From Luteolibacter sp. LG18 (GTDB taxonomy: Bacteria; Verrucomicrobiota; Verrucomicrobiia; Verrucomicrobiales; Akkermansiaceae): a DNA stretch of 64,000 nt. Below are positions 33,432-42,368 of this stretch, in pieces (the stretch's first letter is position 1; every line of letters starts with the position of its first letter). The notes beneath the pieces are model-generated. The model was not told the DNA's origin. It did no database searches and saw nothing but the letters and a program-made list of their open reading frames with translations. The position numbers and the translations under genes were made by a program. The stretch is from NCBI RefSeq assembly GCF_036322585.1, contig NZ_AP024600.1, positions 2,418,001 to 2,482,000 of the forward strand. Direction: 5' to 3'.

Positions 33432-34766
33432 ATGGAAACCTCCCTTCATCAGATCGATTACTCCATTCTCCAGCAGTGCATGCATTGCGGGATGTGTCTG
33501 CCCACATGCCCCACCTATGATGCCACCCGGCGCGAGCGGAACAGCCCCCGTGGTCGGATCTCCCTCATGCGGAGTATTGCGGATGGGGAGCTGGAAATGG
33601 GCGAGGAGTTTGCCGCGGAAATGAGCTACTGCCTTGGCTGCCTCGCATGTCAAAGCGCCTGCCCTGCTGGAGTGGACTATGCCCGCCTCTTTGAAACGGC
33701 ACGGGCCGACATCGAGCAACAGGGCATCCGGGATACCCCGTCACGGATCTTCTGGCGCACGCTGGTGCTGCGCGTGTTGTTCATGCGGCCGCGGCTTTTG
33801 AGATGGATGGGCCGTGCCCTGCATCTTTATCAGAAGACCGGCTTGGATCGTCTGGTGCGCCGTCTCGGGCTGACCCGACTGCTCCCTGCGGATCTGCGGC
33901 GGCTGGAACCCCAGACGCCACGGATCGAATCGAAGTTCTCCAGCGATCTGATCGCTGCGGCGGAGGAGCCAGCCACGCACGCAAGGTGCCGCGTGGCGCT
34001 CCTGACCGGATGCATCCAGGATCTCGCATTCAGTTCGATCAACCGGGATACAGCGGATGTTCTGCTGGCCAATGGCTGTTCCGTGCACACGCAGGAGTGG
34101 CAGCCATGCTGCGGTTCCCTGCACGCGCACAATGGCGAACTCGGAATGGCGGCTTCACTCGCCCGCCGGATGATCGATCTGATTCCGCCCGGAGACTATG
34201 ATGCCATCATCACCAATGCCGGTGGCTGTGGCTCCCACCTTCGCCACTATTCCACCCTCCTTGCGGGGGACCACCGGTATGCAGATCGTGCGAAAGAGTG
34301 GGACCGGAAGGTGAAGGACATCCACGAGTGGCTGGTGGACATTCATCCACGGATACCCACGGCATCACCCTTCGAAACCGAGACCTCGGTTACCTACCAC
34401 GATTCCTGCCACCTTGCCCACGGCCAGAAGGTGGTCAGCCAGCCGAGAGCGATTCTGAAGCTCATTCCCGGTTTGCGTTACATCGAGCTTCCGGAGGCTT
34501 CGTGGTGCTGTGGCAGTGCGGGTGTCTACAGCATCACGCAACCTGAGCAATCGGCACGGCTGCAGGAACGGAAGATCGGCCATATCGCGGGCACCGGTGC
34601 CTTGATCGTGGCCACCTCCAATCCCGGCTGCCACCTGCACATCGTCTCCGGCCTGCGGGCTGCGGGAATCAATGTCGCCGTGGAGCAGCCCGTCACGCTG
34701 CTCGCCCGTGCCTACCGGCGGGAGAAAAAGCCATCCGGCAGCATCGAATCCACCTATCCCTCATGA
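33432..34766 (+). CDS. glcF: Glycolate/lactate oxidase iron-sulfur subunit GlcF-like
   Basis: 444 residues from ATG at 33432. Two [4Fe-4S] motifs: CMHCGMCLPTCPTY (cysteines 16, 19, 22, 26) and CLGCLACQSACPAG. They are followed by two CCG domains (EWQPCCGSLHAHNGELG; EASWCCGSAGVYSITQP) that bind a further cluster in this family. Passes electrons from the GlcD flavin to the quinone pool at the inner membrane face. Its stop overlaps the start of the next gene by 4 nt, confirming a single translated operon. Confidence 0.93.
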   Translation: METSLHQIDYSILQQCMHCGMCLPTCPTYDATRRERNSPRGRISLMRSIADGELEMGEEFAAEMSYCLGCLACQSACPAGVDYARLFETARADIEQQGIRDTPSRIFWRTLVLRVLFMRPRLLRWMGRALHLYQKTGLDRLVRRLGLTRLLPADLRRLEPQTPRIESKFSSDLIAAAEEPATHARCRVALLTGCIQDLAFSSINRDTADVLLANGCSVHTQEWQPCCGSLHAHNGELGMAASLARRMIDLIPPGDYDAIITNAGGCGSHLRHYSTLLAGDHRYADRAKEWDRKVKDIHEWLVDIHPRIPTASPFETETSVTYHDSCHLAHGQKVVSQPRAILKLIPGLRYIELPEASWCCGSAGVYSITQPEQSARLQERKIGHIAGTGALIVATSNPGCHLHIVSGLRAAGINVAVEQPVTLLARAYRREKKPSGSIESTYPS

Positions 34767-35914
34767 AAGACATCCATATTGGCATCATCGGCGGCGGTCT
34801 CATGGGCCGTGAAATGGCGAGCGCCTTCGCACGCTGGTGCGCGCTTGCCGACGTCACTGTCCGCCCCGTGCTCTCGGCCGTGGCCGACCTCAATCCGGCG
34901 ACTCTCGAATGGTTCGACTGCATTCCGTCCTGCACGCTCAAGACGACCGACTACAAGGAGCTTCTGGCTGATTCGAGGATCGATGTGGTCTACGTGGCTG
35001 TTCCCCACCATTTGCACGAGAGGATTTATCTCGATGTGCTCGCATCCGGAAAGGATCTGTTCGCGGAGAAACCCTTTGGCATCGACCTGGCTTCCGCGCG
35101 CAGGATTCTGGATGCGGTCCGGAGCAGTGGCAGATTCGTGCGCTGCAGCTCGGAAATGCCGTTCTTCCCAGGAGCTCAACGGGCGGTGGAAATGGCGCGC
35201 GGGGGCAGTCTCGGCCGCATTCTGGAGATCACCTGCGGCTTTCATCACAGCAGCGACCTTGATCCCCACAAGCCTGCGAACTGGAAGCGGATCAGCGCGA
35301 CCTGCGGAGAGGGCGGCGTGCTCAACGACCTCGGGATGCACGCATGTCACATCCCGCTACGCCTTGGCTGGATGCCCCGCCTGGTCTTCGCCCAGCTCCA
35401 GAAGGGATGGCCCCGCCGTCCTGATGGCAGGGATGGCATGGTCGAGTGCGATACCTGGGACAACGCGGTGATCCATGGATGGACGATGGCGGAAGGGCAG
35501 GAGGTGCCGCTGAGGTTGGAGATGAAACGGATGGCACCCGGCGCGACCAACACGTGGTTCATCGAAGTCCTGGGCACCGACGGTGGTGTCCGCTTCAGCA
35601 CGGCCGAGCCCAAGACCTTGCACGTTTTCGAACGCGCCAAGGAACAATGGTGGAAGAGGACGGACCTGGGATTCTCCACCCAGTTCAAGACGGTCACCGG
35701 AGGCATCTTTGAGCCGGGATTCCCTGATGTCATCCAGCAGATGTGGGCGGCTTACCTGATGGAGCGGGAAGGGGATTTGGGTAACCGCTTTGGCTGTGCC
35801 ACGCCGGAGGAGGCGGTGGCGTCGCATGAGATTTTCGCCGCAGCCCTGGAAGCTCATGTTCAGGGCTCCGTCGTCTGTTTGGCAAAATCACCCCAAGCAG
35901 CTTCCAGGGTATGA
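34763..35914 (+). CDS. Gfo/Idh/MocA-family NAD(P)-dependent oxidoreductase
   Basis: 383 residues. N-terminal Rossmann fold with IGIIGGGLMGREMASA (residues 6-21) and DVVYVAVPHHLH; the catalytic-lysine motif AEKPFGIDL follows at about residue 100. The C-terminal alpha/beta domain starts near 125 and contains GEGGVLNDLGMHACHIPLRLG, with the usual Asp and His of the active site. Oxidises or reduces a sugar, sugar acid or inositol-like compound; the substrate is not predictable. Both ends overlap neighbouring genes by 4 nt (glcF and the PfkB kinase). Confidence 0.9.
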   Translation: MKDIHIGIIGGGLMGREMASAFARWCALADVTVRPVLSAVADLNPATLEWFDCIPSCTLKTTDYKELLADSRIDVVYVAVPHHLHERIYLDVLASGKDLFAEKPFGIDLASARRILDAVRSSGRFVRCSSEMPFFPGAQRAVEMARGGSLGRILEITCGFHHSSDLDPHKPANWKRISATCGEGGVLNDLGMHACHIPLRLGWMPRLVFAQLQKGWPRRPDGRDGMVECDTWDNAVIHGWTMAEGQEVPLRLEMKRMAPGATNTWFIEVLGTDGGVRFSTAEPKTLHVFERAKEQWWKRTDLGFSTQFKTVTGGIFEPGFPDVIQQMWAAYLMEREGDLGNRFGCATPEEAVASHEIFAAALEAHVQGSVVCLAKSPQAASRV

Positions 35915-36984
35915 GTTCCAAACGCAGAGGCATCTTCGCCGCCGGGAACTTCATCGTGGATCACGTGAAGATCATCGATTCGTTCCCGGAACAGGACACT
36001 TTGGTTCATATCCTCAGCGAGTGCCATTCGAATGGGGGAGGTCCCTACAACATCCTGAAGGACCTCGCGGCAATGCAGGTGGGTTACCCGCTCCATGCCT
36101 GCGGCATGGTCGGGGACGATGCGGATGGGCGATGGATTATCCGCGATTGTTCCGCCCATGGAATCGATGTCGGCCAGCTTCGGATCTCCTCATGCCAGCC
36201 AACGTCGTATACCGATGCGATGACCGTCCGTGACAGCGGCAGACGCACGTTCTTCCATCAAAGGGGAGCCAACGATCTCTTCGCGGTGGATGAACAAGAG
36301 ATTCGGGCCAGCAAGGCCTGCATTTTTTATCTCGGCTACCTCATGTTGCTGGCGGGGCTGGATACATTCGATGATTCCGGAAGAAGTGGGGCTTCCCGGC
36401 TGCTGGAGGCGGCGTCCTCCGCGGGCATGATCACTGCTGTGGATCTCGTCAGCGTCGACCACTCTTCCTATCGTGAGCTGGTCCTCGCTTCCCTGCATTA
36501 TACCGATCATCTGCTGCTCAACGAATTGGAGGCATCCAAGGTGCTCGATGCTTCATTGTCGGCGGACAGTCCGGAGCAGATGATGTCTGCGGCGATGGCC
36601 ATCTTGAAATTGGGTGTCAGATGCACGGTGACGATCCACTCCTCCAGAGGAGCCGTATGCGCATCGAGCAATGGAGAGACGGCCACCCAGGCCGCCTTGC
36701 GTCTTCCCCCGGATTTCATCGCAGGTGCCACCGGAGCGGGGGATGCCTTCGCCGCAGGGTTCCTTCACGGCATTCATGAGAATCTGGCGATCGGGCGCTG
36801 CCTTCATATTGCCACATGCACGGCCGCCGCATCCCTTGGTGATCCTTCTCCCTCCGCCGGGCTGCGTCCGGTGGATGAATGCGTCGAGCTCGCCGAGCGA
36901 TTTGGATTCGTACCGTTCGGCTCGGAAAATTCCGTGAGACAATCATTGCAGGGGCTGATCTCGGGGTCGCAGAGAACGGCCTGA
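35911..36984 (+). CDS. PfkB-family carbohydrate kinase
   Basis: 357 residues. Ribokinase fold: GNFIVDHVKIID and SNGGGPYNILKDLAAM form the sugar-binding N-terminal part. GATGAGDAFAAGFLHG carries the catalytic Asp and anion hole (PfkB signature 2). Phosphorylates a ketose or nucleoside using ATP. In this operon it would act between the isomerase and the aldolase. Its 3' end (codons for SVRQSLQGLISGSQ) contains the second copy of the candidate AraC box, so this stretch may be doubly constrained. Confidence 0.92.
   Translation: MSSKRRGIFAAGNFIVDHVKIIDSFPEQDTLVHILSECHSNGGGPYNILKDLAAMQVGYPLHACGMVGDDADGRWIIRDCSAHGIDVGQLRISSCQPTSYTDAMTVRDSGRRTFFHQRGANDLFAVDEQEIRASKACIFYLGYLMLLAGLDTFDDSGRSGASRLLEAASSAGMITAVDLVSVDHSSYRELVLASLHYTDHLLLNELEASKVLDASLSADSPEQMMSAAMAILKLGVRCTVTIHSSRGAVCASSNGETATQAALRLPPDFIAGATGAGDAFAAGFLHGIHENLAIGRCLHIATCTAAASLGDPSPSAGLRPVDECVELAERFGFVPFGSENSVRQSLQGLISGSQRTA
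36935..36976 (+). promoter_or_regulatory. Candidate AraC box, copy 2
   Basis: Begins TGAGACAATCATTGCAGGGG; 34/42 identity to 30081-30122. Lies inside the end of the kinase gene, 37-78 bp ahead of the next gene's start, where the tight operon spacing ends. Confidence 0.42.
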
Positions 36985-37012
36985 AGCATCCCGTAGACTC
37001 TACTACTACACC

Positions 37013-37906
37013 ATGATCCATAATCGTACATCCACCTGCGTTCCTCCCGTCATGACGCGCGGCCGATTCCTGGCGATAATCGCCAGCGGGCTGGCAGTTT
37101 CGGCCGGTGCCTTCGGAGCTGATCCTGTCGGGGAAAACGCAGAAGTGAAGATCGGCTGCCAGAGCTACACCTTCCGGCTGTTCTCTATTCATGAGGCCAT
37201 CGAGAAGACGGCCGAGGCCGGAGGGAACTCCATCGAATTGTGTTTGGGTAAAAGCCTGGGTCCGCAGGATTCAACTCCACTGGATGCAAACATGAGCGAG
37301 GAAAAAATCGCGGCATTGGTGGAGCACATCCGGAAGAGCGGCATCGTCAACATCAGTTGTTTCACTGCGATTCCGAAAGACGAGGGCAAGGCGCGAACCC
37401 TCTTCACATTCGCAAAAAAAATCGGAGCCCGGTCCCTGACCACCGAGTCCGTCGAGTCCTTGGACACCATCGAGAAGATGGTGAAGGAGTTCGATTTCCG
37501 CGTTGGTTTCCACAATCATCCGAAAAAACCCGGTGACCCGAACTACAAGCTGTGGGACCCGTCCTATGTGAAGGACCTTGTGAAAGACCATGATCCCCGC
37601 ATCGGCTCGTGCTCCGATATAGGCCATTGGGCGACCTCCGGGCTGAATCCGGTCGAATGCCTGAAGACGCTCGAAGGCCGGGTCATCAATCTGCACATCA
37701 AGGACCGGACCGCCATCGGCAAGGCGACTACCGATCAGATTCTCGGTCGCGGGGTGCTCGACATTCCGGCTGTGCTCGGCGAGCTCAAGCGGCAGAAGTT
37801 CCAAGGATGCCTCTTCATCGAATATGAAACGAATTGGGAAAAAAGCGTTCCCGACGTCCGCCAGAGCGTCGAGTTCGTGCGTAAGACGGCTGCAACCTTG
37901 AAGTAA
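37013..37906 (+). CDS. Secreted sugar phosphate isomerase/epimerase-like TIM barrel
   Basis: 297 residues; ATG 37013, or ATG 37052 directly before the signal sequence (TRGRFLAIIASGLAVSAGAFGA). The mature part is an AP-endonuclease-2-type TIM barrel: KIGCQSYTFRLFSIHEAIEKTAEAGGNSIEL, FRVGFHNHPKK, and GSCSDIGHWATSGLNPVECLKTLEGRVINLHIKD. These include the His, Asp and Glu metal ligands of the xylose isomerase-like superfamily. Export and PVC-type context suggest a periplasmic step on an unphosphorylated sugar or sugar derivative. It starts 28 bp after the kinase and is followed 30 bp later by the large secreted protein. Confidence 0.85.
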   Translation: MIHNRTSTCVPPVMTRGRFLAIIASGLAVSAGAFGADPVGENAEVKIGCQSYTFRLFSIHEAIEKTAEAGGNSIELCLGKSLGPQDSTPLDANMSEEKIAALVEHIRKSGIVNISCFTAIPKDEGKARTLFTFAKKIGARSLTTESVESLDTIEKMVKEFDFRVGFHNHPKKPGDPNYKLWDPSYVKDLVKDHDPRIGSCSDIGHWATSGLNPVECLKTLEGRVINLHIKDRTAIGKATTDQILGRGVLDIPAVLGELKRQKFQGCLFIEYETNWEKSVPDVRQSVEFVRKTAATLK

Positions 37907-37936
37907 GATTTTCTTCCCCCTGCCAGAGCCACATTC

Positions 37937-40798
37937 ATGAGATCCTCTCCTGTTGATTCACTCGTTTTGACCGCGTGCGCCTTGCTCATCCCGATGGCAG
38001 GGGTGTGCGCGGGTGCGAGTGCCTATGAGGCACTGTCGCTGCGAAGCGATCTGAGCCCACTTCCCTACTACGCGACCAGCGGTGGTCGTGAAGGAAAGCG
38101 TTTCACTGAAGCTGCCGTGAACCGCTACCGGATCTACGATTTCTATGCCCGGCAGGGGGACTATTATCTCACCAATCCCTCCGACAAGCCGGATGTCCTG
38201 CCTCCATTTCCCGAGTTGGATGGCGGACGTCGCGGCCATTGGGGCGGAACCAACGACCGTGATTCCGGTGCATACGACCGACCGAAGGGGCCGGACTTCA
38301 CCGCTGTCACTTCGCGTCTGGGCAAGGGGTTGTTTCATGTCCTGGCGGGTCCCAGCGATGATCCGGCGGTGATCGTGTTCAATGGGCTCACGGATTCGTT
38401 CGAGGGTTTTTACCCGAAGGCGAAGCTGTCCGTTCCACGGCACAATTTCGGATTCGCCGTGGATCGATTCGGGTTTCGATTGGATGTCACCGGCAAAGCG
38501 ACACTGGCTGCCTCCGGTGGAGATTGGCTGAAGGATGGCAAGAAAACGGGCCGATTTGCCGGCTACTATGTGCAGGGATCATCCGCCGTCTTCCGTTCCG
38601 AGGTGGCAGGCGCGCAACTTCTGGAGCGTCCCTCTGTGGTTCTTTCGAAGGATGGTTCCCAGCGGTTTCTTTCCCGTGATTTCGAGTTCGTGTCGGCCAC
38701 ACAGGGGGGGATGGAGTTCCGGTTGCCGCAGATCGCCGATCTGGCCAAAGGAGCCGCGGTGAAGTGGAGCGCGGAGACGGGAGGGGGAACCGGCGAGCAG
38801 TTCCTGCGCTGCCAAGCCGGAGATGTGGTGGCTCTCTATCGCCTCATCGTGGGCAGTGGCCTCTCGGTCGATGCACGGAACGAGAATGGCAGCCTCCTTT
38901 TGACAGCAGCACCGGTCGGCGCGCGGCTGCTGGTGATGAGCTGGAGTGGTGTGGAGAAAGAGGTGGCGGTGGCCAAGGAGGCGCTCGCGGCGATACCGAT
39001 GCCAATGAAGAATTCCGCTCCATTCTCCTGTCTGGGAGGTGGTCCGTCGCGGTTTCCGCAGACCATCACCGTCTCAGGCAGACTTGATGCCGATCCTGCA
39101 AGCCGCGGCGGCGCGTATGTCATCGATGACATTCCACTGCCGATGGAGAACAACCCCTATCGCACGCCGATGACCCTCAGCGGCATCGCTTTTGCGGAGG
39201 ATGGAACCGCCTATATCTCGACCTTGGTCGGAGACGTGTGGAAGGTCACTGGCTTGGAAGGCGACCTCAAGAACGTCGTTTGGAAGCGCTATGCTTCCGG
39301 ATTGGATCTACCGATGGGGGTCGTGGTGGTGGACGGTGTGCCCCATGCGAGCGCGCGGCACTTCATCTTCCGTTTGGTGGATCTGAATGGCGATGGCGAG
39401 GCGGACTACTATGAACGGTTCAGCCGCGAGGACATCCCGTATGCGGATGAATGTGGCCGGGACCTGCAGCGGGATGCGGCGGGCAATTTCTACTTCAATT
39501 CCAGATCGGGAATCTTCCGCCTCGCGGCGGATGGCACCGGCCTTGCGAAGGTCGGTGAGGGATCTCGGAATCCGCTGGGAATGGCGGTTCGCAAGGATGG
39601 GCTGGTGCTCTCGGATTCATCCGAGGGAGACAGCAACAATGGCACCTGCACGATCTTCGAGTCCGAGCATGTGGAGAACAAGAACACCACCGCCAAGCGT
39701 CGGCGCATCATGTATCTGCCACGGGGCGTGGACAATTCTCCCGGCAGACGTCTATTCATGGAGGAGTCCCGCTTCGGGCCGTTGGGGCAATCCCTTCTGG
39801 GCGTCAGCTACGGGACCGGCACGTGGTACTACATGGTGCGTGATGCGGCGGAAGGAACTCCCCAGGCGGCCTTGGTGCCCATGCCGGGGAATTTCTCCAG
39901 CGGAGCATGCCGGGGTGCCGTGCAGCCACGCGATGGGCAGGTGTTTGTCGCGGGACTGGATGGGTGGGGGGACTATGCGACCAGTGAAGGATGCCTCCAC
40001 CGCGTCCGCTGGACCGGCCGGGATGCAACCGTGCTCACGGGCTGGAAAGCGTGCCGGAACGGGCTGTTGTTGACGTTCAATCACGGACTCTCCGGCAAGC
40101 TCCCCGCGCCCGATCAATGGTTCGTGCAGGAGTGGAACTACCTCGACACGCCCAGAACCTATGGTTCTCCCGAATACTCGGTGAGAAATCCGGACAAGAT
40201 CGGTCATGACCGCCTCGCGGTTCGTTCCGTTCATCCGGTCGGTGATGGATCGGTGTTTCTGGAAATCCCCGATCTGCAACCCGCCATGTGCCTCCAGGTG
40301 CATGCGAGGCTGGAAGACGCCAAGGCGCAGCCGCTTCCTCTCGATGCTTATTTCACCCTCAACCATCTGATGGCGGATCACTCCGCCGCGCCTGTTGCGC
40401 CAGAAGGAAAGAGCGTCACGCTGGTGGTCCCGGAGCGCGATTCGAACGGGGATACCTATCAGAACATTGTCACCTATTTCGATCAATTGTACGGTCGCGC
40501 TACGGCGGATCGTCCCGTGAGCGCGCCGCTTTCCTATCGCCGGGAGGATCTTACCTACACGTGGCTGAAGAAGAACCTCATCGAGGTCCAGTGCATGCCC
40601 TGCCACGGCTCCGGCACCCAGCACGACTTCACCACCTATGAGGGGCTGATGAGGAAGGTGGATCTTCAGAACCCCGACAAGAGCCCTATCCTTGGAATGC
40701 TGAAAACGAAGAGCATGCCACCCTATCCTCTGCCCTCGGTGCCCACCGCCACATGCGATGCGATCAAGGAGTGGATCAAGCTGGGAGCTCCGAAGTGA
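37937..40798 (+). CDS. Large secreted DUF6797-type protein with C-terminal CxxCH motif
   Basis: 953 residues with a signal peptide (about 1-27). The N-terminal third (ALSLRSDLSPLPYYATSGG; PELDGGRRGHWGGTNDRD) matches the DUF6797 type found in Planctomycetes and Verrucomicrobia. The middle (about 400-780) is a beta-propeller: ISTLVGDVWKVTGLEGDL, VDLNGDGEADYYERFS and GMAVRKDGLVLSDSSEGD. Near the C-terminus CMPCH (886-890) is a haem c attachment motif in a short cytochrome-like domain. Proteins of this type are thought to be periplasmic or extracellular redox or sugar-binding proteins; the function is not established. Cotranscribed with the preceding epimerase. Confidence 0.85.
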   Translation: MRSSPVDSLVLTACALLIPMAGVCAGASAYEALSLRSDLSPLPYYATSGGREGKRFTEAAVNRYRIYDFYARQGDYYLTNPSDKPDVLPPFPELDGGRRGHWGGTNDRDSGAYDRPKGPDFTAVTSRLGKGLFHVLAGPSDDPAVIVFNGLTDSFEGFYPKAKLSVPRHNFGFAVDRFGFRLDVTGKATLAASGGDWLKDGKKTGRFAGYYVQGSSAVFRSEVAGAQLLERPSVVLSKDGSQRFLSRDFEFVSATQGGMEFRLPQIADLAKGAAVKWSAETGGGTGEQFLRCQAGDVVALYRLIVGSGLSVDARNENGSLLLTAAPVGARLLVMSWSGVEKEVAVAKEALAAIPMPMKNSAPFSCLGGGPSRFPQTITVSGRLDADPASRGGAYVIDDIPLPMENNPYRTPMTLSGIAFAEDGTAYISTLVGDVWKVTGLEGDLKNVVWKRYASGLDLPMGVVVVDGVPHASARHFIFRLVDLNGDGEADYYERFSREDIPYADECGRDLQRDAAGNFYFNSRSGIFRLAADGTGLAKVGEGSRNPLGMAVRKDGLVLSDSSEGDSNNGTCTIFESEHVENKNTTAKRRRIMYLPRGVDNSPGRRLFMEESRFGPLGQSLLGVSYGTGTWYYMVRDAAEGTPQAALVPMPGNFSSGACRGAVQPRDGQVFVAGLDGWGDYATSEGCLHRVRWTGRDATVLTGWKACRNGLLLTFNHGLSGKLPAPDQWFVQEWNYLDTPRTYGSPEYSVRNPDKIGHDRLAVRSVHPVGDGSVFLEIPDLQPAMCLQVHARLEDAKAQPLPLDAYFTLNHLMADHSAAPVAPEGKSVTLVVPERDSNGDTYQNIVTYFDQLYGRATADRPVSAPLSYRREDLTYTWLKKNLIEVQCMPCHGSGTQHDFTTYEGLMRKVDLQNPDKSPILGMLKTKSMPPYPLPSVPTATCDAIKEWIKLGAPK

Positions 40799-40953
40799 GA
40801 GCGCCGTCACTCTGACAAACACCAGAAACCGAAAAGATGAAATCCTGCCGCAACCATGGTCCGGTTCCTCTCGGTGATCTCCGAGCCATCCGTGATCAAT
40901 CAGGCTAATTGGCGGCTCGCTCCGAAGGGCAACTACCGAGCGCGGCTGTGACA

Positions 40954-40995
40954 CTCCATGATTTTGCATGGAGCACTCACGGAGTGCTCATGGAG
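40954..40995 (+). other. Mutually exclusive hairpins after the DUF6797 gene
   Basis: CTCCATG (40954-40960) can pair with either of two CATGGAG copies (40967-40973 or 40989-40995), while GAGCACT/AGTGCTC (40971-40977/40983-40989) makes a competing inner stem. There is no T tract. The remainder of 40799-41043 holds no gene I can support. Confidence 0.4.
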
Positions 40996-41043
40996 ATTTA
41001 GTCCATGGTGCCGGTGTAAAGGCCGGTCCGTTGGGTGAGGTGG

Positions 41044-41283
41044 CTAGCGCCAAAGCCTCCGCTGTTTACAAACGAACTCTGCTTGCTGCCACCAGAACCG
41101 ATGGGCAAGAAGCGCTGCCCGAAAGTATGGCATCGGTCTTCCTTGCTCCCACCCTTCCCAGGTTCTTTTAGAGACGCCAGCGACTTTACAGGATTCGCTC
41201 CAATTGTGCTCCCGTAGGTCATTGAGCCACTCCCTTTGCGCCATCTTCCAGCATTCTTCGAGGAGCTCTCCGATAGCTGGCAT
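41044..41283 (-). CDS. Small helix-turn-helix protein (Xre-like)
   Basis: 79 residues from ATG at 41283, preceded by GGGAAAGAAAAC, a passable ribosome-binding site. The central segment WSESCKVAGVSKRTWEGWEQG reads as a helix-turn-helix: alanine and glycine at the turn, then a recognition helix, as in Xre/Cro proteins. The C-terminus is Trp/Arg-rich. Probably a DNA-binding regulator from a mobile element. It is divergent from the 41551 gene across an AT-rich 267-bp gap containing a strong palindrome. The frame is open upstream to 41481 but without coding character. Confidence 0.6.
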   Translation of the reverse strand: MPAIGELLEECWKMAQREWLNDLREHNWSESCKVAGVSKRTWEGWEQGRPMPYFRAALLAHRFWWQQAEFVCKQRRLWR

Positions 41284-41436
41284 GTTTTCTTTCCCGCCCG
41301 ACTCCAAGTCCACCCACCTACACAAACCGTCTGTAGACGGCAGCACTCCGGATCGAGGGCGATTGGCAATAGGGATAGGAAGGTAGCCAGCGGGAATCCC
41401 CCTAGGGTCGATGGGTGAGCCGGGGACTCCGCGCCA

Positions 41437-41469
41437 AAGCGTCATACGCATAGAATGCGTATGGCGCTT
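41437..41469. promoter_or_regulatory. Long palindrome in the 41284-41550 divergent gap
   Basis: AAGCG-T-CATACGCA (41437-41450) faces TGCGTATG-G-CGCTT (41456-41469) around TAGAA: 13 of 14 pairs plus one T/G opposition. Further down, TATTTC (41485-41490) and GAAATA (41511-41516) form a second, wider inverted repeat. Candidate operator or hairpin. Confidence 0.5.
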
Positions 41470-41550
41470 AGCGAGGTTCAAGAATATTTCGCTAATTATC
41501 AGTATGTTGTGAAATAATTTGCCTCAGGTTTTTGACGCCATAGTAACTGT

Positions 41551-41961
41551 ATGGCCGAAACCATATACACCCAATTGTCATTGTTCGGTGAGGAGATCGC
41601 TATCGACATTCCCAAACCTCTAGCTTGTGCCTTAGCGAGGCCCTCCGGGACGGAGATTCTGGCCGCACTTCAGCTCAGCAGCGAACTGGTGAAGATCCTC
41701 CAGAATGGGGCCCTTCCCGGCAACGATGTTGCAGCATCGACTGCTCGCGGTCTCTTCGGAATCCAATTTACAAATAGCATTCGAGCACCACTTCGCGATC
41801 TGTCGCTGGGAAACCTGTTGGCCGGGAGCTTTCCCGAAAGGGTTCGACCCGAGGCAAGAAGCGTAAGGGCTGCCAAACGTCGGTGGGCGGCCCATCTTCT
41901 GAAACGATGGCCATCGGTGGAAATTCACCTGCGCGAGATCGCTCAGGGAGAAACCTTCTAG
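41551..41961 (+). CDS. Hypothetical protein, accessory region
   Basis: 136 residues from ATG at 41551. No signal or membrane segment. The start TIYTQLSLFGEEIAIDIPKPLA and a basic C-terminal half (RVRPEARSVRAAKRRWAAHLLKRW) do not match a family I know. AT-rich upstream DNA and a plus-strand terminator right after it support expression. Lies in the last 1.2 kb before the intact tRNA, where mobile-element accessory genes are usual. Lower G+C than the flanks. Confidence 0.55.
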   Translation: MAETIYTQLSLFGEEIAIDIPKPLACALARPSGTEILAALQLSSELVKILQNGALPGNDVAASTARGLFGIQFTNSIRAPLRDLSLGNLLAGSFPERVRPEARSVRAAKRRWAAHLLKRWPSVEIHLREIAQGETF

Positions 41962-42012
41962 CGGACCAATCCCCCGATCTAGTGGATGAGGTTTGATAGC
42001 ATCCGGCATCAA

Positions 42013-42050
42013 CCGGGCGATGCTTCAGTGGAGCATTAGCCCGGATTTTT
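42013..42050 (+). terminator. Terminator of the 41551-41961 gene
   Basis: CCGGGC (42013-42018) pairs with GCCCGG (42039-42044), with an inner ATGCT/AGCAT stem, followed by ATTTTT. Confidence 0.75.
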
Positions 42051-42130
42051 CCGTGCAACACTCCGTGCAATAGAATCGCCAAAAGCGCGCATTTTGGTGC
42101 ATTTCGCTGCATTTTGGGATCACCGGTCCT

Positions 42131-42173
42131 AAAAGGCGAAAGCCGTTGAACTCTTTCGAATTCAACGGCTTTC
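42131..42173 (-). terminator. Terminator of the initiator tRNA gene
   Basis: 13-bp perfect stem (42138-42150/42161-42173), loop CTCTTTCGAA, then CCTTTT on the minus strand, starting 2 nt after the encoded CCA. Confidence 0.85.
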
Positions 42174-42175
42174 AT

Positions 42176-42252
<77 letters not shown>

Positions 42253-42368
42253 ATTCCATTTGGTCACCCCTTGCGGGGCGGGGCGGGAACCTAGTCGGGC
42301 GGAGCCGGGTTGTGCAAGAGGAATGTGAAGGATTTTGCGAAATTCCCGCGGTGGTGGCTATCCCGTGG

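Noticed and set aside
40838..40909. 23-codon frame (ATG AAA TCC ...) after the DUF6797 gene
   Set aside because: No ribosome-binding site, too short and no recognisable content.
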